A stretch of 64,000 bases of DNA from NCBI RefSeq assembly GCF_964340395.1, contig NC_135560.1, forward strand, positions 21,540,175-21,604,174. The letters are read 5' to 3'. The position numbers and the translations under genes were made by a program. The notes under the pieces are model-generated. The model saw only the letters and a program-made list of their open reading frames with translations, did not search any database and was not told the DNA's origin. This DNA is from Glandiceps talaboti. Its lineage: Eukaryota > Hemichordata > Enteropneusta > Spengelidae. This document shows, in pieces, positions 58,010-64,000 of this stretch. Position 1 is the stretch's first letter; each line of letters starts with the position of its first letter.

Positions 58010-59947
58010 ACATAAAGATCTAAGTACATGCAAATCAATGATGTGGCAAATGCATCTTTATTTAATTTATTGGTCTAAAACAGTTCAGATATAAATACAA
58101 CTTACTGGCAGTAAACACTATATATTACTATGGAGAGTAAGTGTTCTTATGACACTTAATTTTAAAGCTTTGAACAGTTGAACAGTTTGGGTTATTCCAT
58201 GGAATATCATCACCACTCCATTAAAAAAAGTTGTTATTGTTTGTTGTCTTTATGATAAGAAACATCAGTCAAGTTGTTTACAAAACAAATGACGCTAAGA
58301 AAGTTATAAAGAAGATAAACAAAGTGACACGTTAAACTATATGTTGATACATAACGAAAATTAGCACACATTAACTTGCTCTGTGCAATTCAATATCATG
58401 TATCTTTTTCATTCTATGTGCAAATCAACACATGCAAAAGTCAGGAGAGCCAAAACAAGTTTGTGTTTACAAACTGACAAAATAAACCATTCTGGTGCCT
58501 ACCTGACATACAGTGTAGGAGTTTGGATAATCTCACTTTCTGTAGACAAATAATTCAATTTTGATTGGTTCAAAGTCTTAGTTGGTTCAAAGTCTTAGTT
58601 CATGAGTTCTCCACAAAATCTGCATTGTATGTTAGCTGCACATAGCATATGGCATGCAAAGTTGTCACACGAGATCTAAATCTGACCTGTGTAAAGAAAT
58701 CTAAATGCTTTCATACATCAAAGCAACTTGGCGACACCTACATGTATATAATATATATACATGTACCCGGTAGTTGATGTTTGGTCTCTTCACGTGCATT
58801 CATCTGCAAATAACGTTTCGCTTTCTATACATTTAACAAAAGGTTAACTGGCCGTAAACTGAATGTCTTCCTTCCATAGGGGCCGAAAGCCTTTAGATTT
58901 TTGCCCTACATACATTAATTAATTGTTGAATGCAACATTCTGAGCAGCCATGATACACGATTATACACAATTGGCACATTAATAATGCCAAAATATATGA
59001 AATTTGAGGCTTGCATACTTTTTGCCTTATTACTAATGACACAATGTGTCATTGAGAAAACAATGACAAACAGACATCCCAGCCCTAAAATATAACCTTC
59101 CCTTATCAAAGGTAAAAACTATGTTTTTTGATATTGAAAGAACAACAAAAGCTTACTAATACACTAATCAAGTGAAACTCAAACACTTTTTAAGATAAAC
59201 ATGTTATAAATGTTTTTTTTGAACAAATAATAACTACTCTAACTTTCATAACATATTCTTGAACGAAAAAACAATAAAAATATGATACAGTGGCTTTTAC
59301 CAAAGCCTTAACATCATGAACACCATTTACATGTTAATTAGCATCCATATCACACTTGTACTGCCAGCTGCAATACCACAGACGATCCAGTTTCATGTTT
59401 ACACCTAGGATAGTAAATGATGGCGAATCACACACCCCAATATAGTACAGTCCATTACAGGTTAGAGTTCACTGGCTCTGTTTGATACAGACATGCAGAA
59501 ACTAACAAGAAACTACACATGCTAAACTATAATGACAGCAAGAATGAATGAATAGTTTCTTGTTAACCATCCCCTTAGACTTAGTAGCATGTGCAAACCC
59601 CTGTGCATACAGAATACATGATGTTGCATGGAGAGGGATACATGCAATGCATCTTTGAACCAACCATAGGTTTGTTAAGGGTAATTCCTTTACGTTTGGG
59701 ACTTGTAGTTGTGGCAAATAGCAAAATCAAATTGACACTGTTTGGTACATTTAACCAAACAATAGATTACTGTACAGTTCTACTTTTCAGTGACTTTTCT
59801 TTGGACTTCCATTATCATCTTTTCATACTAATCTGGTTCTTGAACCTCATGTTTGTGTATTGTTCAATTATTTTCCCCCCTTTCATCTTCTTACACCAGC
59901 TTCACCTTTTGCTAATGCTTAGTTGATTTGTCTATTCTATTCTATCT
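58010..59947 (-). other. probable 3' UTR of the minus-strand Ser-rich gene
   Basis: No coding signal. A minus-strand AATAAA (TTTATT on plus, about 58050) could end the transcript. Assigning this region to the 3' UTR is inference. Confidence 0.35.
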
Positions 59948-61566
59948 TTAACTTCTTCGTAGTTTTTTTCTTTTCTTCTCATTTTCTTTCTTGCTGATAT
60001 CCATTAATAGACTGAAAGCATTTCGTTTACCATCCGGAGTACGTGGACTTAAAGATCCAACACCTGGTTTTTTCATTTCTGATTTTGTCCTACTGGTGGT
60101 ATTGTTTGCTATAGTTTTAATATTTATATACTTGCTGTTACCAGTTGATGGTTGTAGCACTTTCCTGGGAGGAGTAGCTTGAATGGCATTTCTGATTCTG
60201 GGCGAAGTACCGGTAACTTGCATGGCATTTCTCATTCCGGGTGGAGAAGCTTGCATGGCAATCTTTTTTCTACCAACTTGGCTAACAGAACCATTGGGAG
60301 TTGGTTTGTGTGTGGCATGCTTGGCAGGATGAACTGATAACGAAAAATCCTTGGTAGGGTGGTTTGAAGAGGGGGATGAATAACTCATCTCACAGAGTGA
60401 CTTTGGCGGTTTATTGACTATGCCTGATTTTGCAGGTCTGGGTAGGTGACTTAACTGTTGATGTCTCTCTACACTAAGACTGTTGGAACTGACAGAATCT
60501 TCATCCCAAGAGCTTGAAGAACTTGATGTCTCATCTATGATTTGTATCACTTCAACATCTGATCCATCAAATGTTGATGCATCACACTCTGAATCAGAAC
60601 TATCATCTGCATTGTGTCTTCTCATTCTCTTTTGTTTGCTTACCCCAGACATACATTTTAAGGTGGGTACATCCCCTACTTCTGAATCATCAGAACTTGA
60701 GGACTCCTCGGAACCTGGGTTGTATCTTCGCTGTTGCTGGCTCACACCAGACTTGCATGGCTTCCTTGAATCTATGACTTGAGTAAGGCATTTGTAAGAT
60801 GCCGATGTGTCAATGTAATCATCATCATCATCTGAACTTTCCCAACTTGAGAACTCAGAATCAGGGATAGACTTAGGACAATATTGCTCTTGTCCCTTAA
60901 CATCAGGTTTGCATGGCAATGCTGGACTAAAGGCCAGATTTGAGTCTTTCTCAGATAGGTTAGCATACTGCTCATCAGCACATCTGACTGTTATTGGAGT
61001 ACGACCCTTCTCAGGTAGTTTGGCAAACTTCTCATCACCAAACTTAACTATGGCTGGAGTGCCATACTTCTCAGGTAGTTTAGTATTTTTCTCATTAGCA
61101 ACTCTGACCGTGATTGGAGTATGACCCTTCTCAGGTAGTTTGGTGCATTTTTCATCGATGTATTTGGCTGTGATAAGCAATGCAGAATCAATGATGGTTT
61201 TAGCAGATGCATTTAAAGTTGGAAACTTCACAGTGGATGCTCCTTTAATATTAATACCAGACTCCAGATTTGAGTGTTTGCAATGGCTGATTTCAGGTTT
61301 GAGTTTCTTTGACTCATTTTCACTTTCACTTTCACTTGATGATGATGACACTAGTCTTCTCATATTAAACCAGGCATCATCACATGATGAGGGAGCATGA
61401 CAGCTATCATCTGACAAGGACGAATCATCATCTGGTTCCCACTCTGATCCACTTTTAATCTCATTACAACTTAATCTACACAGATGTGTGTAATCCTTTG
61501 CAGATTTCCTCATTCCTCCAAAACTGGCTTTCAATTCTTTGTATTTCATGCGTTGCAGTATGGGAG
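59948..61566 (-). CDS. Ser-rich protein, terminal exon
   Basis: A 1619-nt exon after a TTCAAACAG acceptor. It starts with two bases completing Ala (APILQRMKYKELKASFGGMR) and ends KKRKKLRRS-TAA. The open frame extends upstream to 61687, but that part is intron. Long length, no stop in 538 codons and a phase match to the previous exon support coding. Confidence 0.9.
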
Positions 61567-63504
61567 CTGTTTGAAAAAAAATTACAATTTTTATTAGAAC
61601 TAAATGTAAAACCTCTATCTGGAAAACTATATGCACTGATGCAGCAACTTGTATTGAAATTGCCAATGCATGAATACCATCACTCACTTATAACAGCAAA
61701 TTTGGGTACCTAAACGTGAAGGCTACAGTGTGGTTGCATGGTTACTGATCAGTGTGCCCTTTAATGATAGCCAAATTTTGTTGTTGTAAGTCAAAATGAT
61801 AAAAAAAGTGGCATTTCTTGTGAGCCACCAAATAATAAGAGACATGGGAACACCAAATTTTGGCATGTCACTAGAAATCGTGTGTCATTGGCACATCAAA
61901 TTGGCTTAGAGGGCACACTAAGTACTGATATATGTTCTAGCAGTCAACTTTTTATTAATCCTGTATATGGTTTTAATGTTTTAATCACAAACCGTAGCCA
62001 TATTTAATGGTCTAAAGTTAGCTGATAGTACCGCGGTATTAGTTGTATCAGGACATTCCTGGCAACAGACATTTGGTAAGGTGAGTTTTTTCTATGAACA
62101 ACAACGTTGGACTAAAGTCAGGTCCAAATCAAGTCTGAAAGCAGGCTAAATGAAATGATCACTTATCGGATTAGTGATCTGGGTCGGGCTAACACTGCTC
62201 TAGATTTTGCAGTATGATGCCCCCATATAGTGTTTCTTTCAAGTCTTGTGACATACATATTAGTCGTGTACATGTACTTAGTTAGGAACTCTGCACTCAC
62301 AATGTTGGTCTAGTGTTTCTTTCAAGTCTTGTGACATGTACATATTAGTCGTGTACATGTACTTAGTTAGGAACTCTGCACTCACAATGTTGGTCTAGTG
62401 TTTCTTTCAAGTCTTGTGACATGTACATATTAGTCGTATACTTAGTTAGCGCTCACAATGTTGGTCAAGGTTTATGCTCTTATATAATAGACCAATGCTA
62501 TATGCATCAGTGTTGTCTTAAGGGTGATTCTCCTTTCAAATAATTCAGTTTTCTATTAAACTTAAGGATAAAATTAAAATACCTTTACTACTATCTTAAA
62601 TTAATGTTGCTAATTACTAGTCGCTTAAATTAAAATACCTTTACTACTATCTTAAATTAATGTTGCTAATTACTAGTCGCTTAATTGCATCCATTAATGG
62701 TCACTTTTAAAGATACTATTTAAGATTGAACAGAGTATAGTCAAGTTATTTGGAACATGAAGCTAAGTATTTAATCCTACTCTACATGCAGGTGTACATA
62801 CAGTAGTGTGTGTTAACTCAAGTTACACCTTCTAAATGTATTGCACTGTATTTACCTTGGTAGTTCTTTAAGTTCAAAGATGGTCGTCGTTTTCTCTTCT
62901 TTACATCTCTTTTTTCTGTGTTGTGATTTGGTATCTTCACTTTAGCAACCAAGTTGTGTCTACTGAGTGGTAGCTGAGACTTCAGTTTAACCATGACGTC
63001 TTGAAAGGCACTTACATCAATATCATGTGCTATCAGAATCTGAAGACTATCACTAAGACTACCCACCAAGGAATAGAAGGACTCTGTCAATAAATCTGTA
63101 ATACAAATAAATAGGACATACTGTTACGATCAATAGTTCAATGTAGGATAAAACTAAAACCTAAATTCTTTTAGTTAGCCACCACCCCCACCCCACCCCA
63201 CCTTCTACCTAACTAAATAAGCAGACAGCACAATTTCAAAGCAGTATAAGTACAGGTGCATGTGTGAAGAGTTAACCATTAAATTGCATAAACTAGCACA
63301 CTCACCAGTAACTGCATATGGGAGAAATCTCTTCCACATATTTGCTAGTTCCTCTATGAATCTAATAGGATCATGATTCCACAGCAATGCTTCTTGTGGG
63401 GGTACATGGAGACCTAAAGTGGTACATTCACATGCAATGTAATCAGTCAGTCCCTGAAGAAGGGTAAAATTCTCTTCGGTAGAGCTCAAACTGCCAACTG
63501 TGTC
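59948..63504 (-). CDS. unrecognised Ser/Asp-rich, probably nuclear protein, 3' part (at least three exons)
   Basis: Three minus-strand exons join in phase: 63306-63504, 62856-63095, 59948-61566 (685 residues to the stop). The first two encode a helical, leucine-rich region (DYIACECTTLGLHVPPQEAL, WKRFLPYAV, FQDVMVKLKSQL) followed by a basic KRDVKKRKRRPSL patch. The last exon is long and low-complexity: acidic Ser clusters (DDDSSLSDDS, SSSSSESESENES, SSSSDDS), about three and a half 20-residue repeats around DEK..KLPEKG.TPITVR, a V-E-V-I-Q-I-I-D-E segment, three R-N-A-M/I-Q repeats, and a basic tail with KRNAFSLLM. This suggests a nuclear, phosphorylated scaffold, perhaps DNA- or chromatin-associated. 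I cannot name it. The 5' exons lie beyond 64000. Confidence 0.8.
62228..62466 (+). repeat. about 84-bp tandem repeat, 3 copies
   Basis: TAGTGTTTCTTTCAAGTCTT starts at 62228, 62311 and 62396. The units contain GTCGTGTACATGTACTTAGT; the third copy has a deletion. Confidence 0.95.
62572..62683 (+). repeat. 56-bp perfect tandem duplication
   Basis: AATTAAAATACCTTTACTAC through ATTACTAGTCGCTT is repeated once at 62628 without visible mismatch, implying a recent event. Confidence 0.95.
62856..63095 (-). CDS. Ser-rich protein, penultimate exon
   Basis: Encodes LLTESFYSLVGSLSDSLQIL through DIDVSAFQDVMVKLKSQLPL to NLKNYQ. Acceptor ATTACAG, donor GTAAAT. One base over at the end fits the terminal exon. 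The charged tail could be a nuclear localisation signal (KKRKRR). Confidence 0.85.
63306..63504 (-). CDS. Ser-rich protein, antepenultimate exon
   Basis: Encodes DTVGSLSSTEENFTLLQGLT through HDPIRFIEELANMWKRFLPY to AVT. Acceptor TTTGCAG, donor GTGAGT. Phase 0 in, 1 out. Confidence 0.85.
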
Positions 63505-63788
63505 CTGCAAAAATAACAGGTTTTGTGAAATTATCAACTATTGAACAGTGTTTTCATGAAGGGCAGTAATTGGATGGAAAAATGTAACTGACTTTCCAAT
63601 GAAATTTATGAGTTATATATGTATAGTTATGGAAAATTCATACTGTATGCAAGTTTTACCTAGACTGGCAACAGTCACATGGGAGATTTCAAAAAAAAAA
63701 GTTAGTTTCATAAGCTTCAAATGTTTTGAGTTTGTTATTCTTTTAGGAAAATGCTGTCAACATTTTCCTTTTAATTTGTCCCAGTTAC

Positions 63789-63849
63789 ATGATATGTAGT
63801 CTCCAAGGCTGAACCAGACCCCTTCACCATACAAGCTGATGGCTCTACT
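63789..63849 (-). CDS. possible upstream exon of the Ser-rich gene
   Basis: Between an ACTCAG acceptor and a GTAACT donor, 61 nt would encode VEPSACMVKGSGSALETTYH and end in phase 0, as the next exon needs. No homology supports it, and the donor is weak. Confidence 0.2.
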
Positions 63850-64000
63850 CTGAGTACTCATCACTCTTTCACATCTTGATCTCTCACTTGGGTTAGTATT
63901 TCAAATAAAAAAAACCACTTGTGTGGTTCTTGTAATTTATTCAAATAAAAGAATTAAAAAAGCTCAACGATTTGAGCAAATCAAAGTTTTACCATGCATT

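Larger units (their letters stand above)
61567..62855 (-). other. intron of the Ser-rich gene with small tandem repeats
   Basis: Non-coding. It contains an 84-bp repeat and a 56-bp repeat, listed separately. The rest shows nothing. Confidence 0.75.

Noticed and set aside
57770-58094. Frames with MYVC/VRTY repeats
   Set aside because: Translations of the TATG/TACG microsatellite.
60483-61400. Plus-strand frames of 63-99 codons
   Set aside because: Antisense shadows of the Ser-rich terminal exon.

Overview
The window is eukaryotic genomic DNA: AT-rich, intron-rich and full of simple repeats, minisatellites and small inverted-repeat elements, with canonical GT/AG splice junctions. The two recognisable proteins (a secreted alpha-2-macroglobulin family protein and a C2-WW-HECT NEDD4-type ubiquitin ligase) plus the repeat style point to an invertebrate animal, probably a marine deuterostome or lophotrochozoan. 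The sequence alone does not fix the species or phylum.

Left part (1-14329, minus strand): the 5' half of an alpha-2-macroglobulin-like gene. Eight exons join in phase and encode 432 residues, from a signal peptide through the first macroglobulin domains. The rest, including any thioester site, lies beyond base 1. Its introns carry a 28-bp minisatellite of about 62 copies, a 7 x 36 bp array, a 44-bp array, and an array in which a perfect match to the RFX X-box consensus recurs 12 times.

Intergenic part (14330-19725): the A2M-like gene and the next gene are divergent. Between them lie composite microsatellites, a 324-bp palindromic element, a degenerate reverse-transcriptase fragment and a 31-bp minisatellite. 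A palindromic CRE-like octamer lies 155 bp upstream of the next start codon.

Centre (19726-51193, plus strand): a complete 27-exon NEDD4-family gene, reconstructed by eye with every junction in phase. It encodes 792 residues: C2 domain, three WW domains, HECT domain with catalytic Cys759. Its introns hold two 244-bp copies of one MITE with TA target duplications, a TTAA-flanked fold-back element, a non-LTR retrotransposon C-terminal fragment, and several minisatellites. Two of these arrays have duplicated an exon's 3' end together with its splice donor. A 30-nt micro-exon is squeezed between two other arrays.

Right part (51194-64000): the probable 3' UTR and downstream region of the NEDD4 gene, then the last exons of an unrecognised minus-strand gene. 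That gene encodes a serine/aspartate-rich, probably nuclear protein with a helical upstream region, short tandem repeats, a candidate SUMO-interacting motif and a basic C-terminus. It converges on the NEDD4 gene. No CRISPR array, operon or prokaryotic feature is present. The most unusual signals are the splice-junction-seeded repeats, the X-box array and the MITE/fold-back families.
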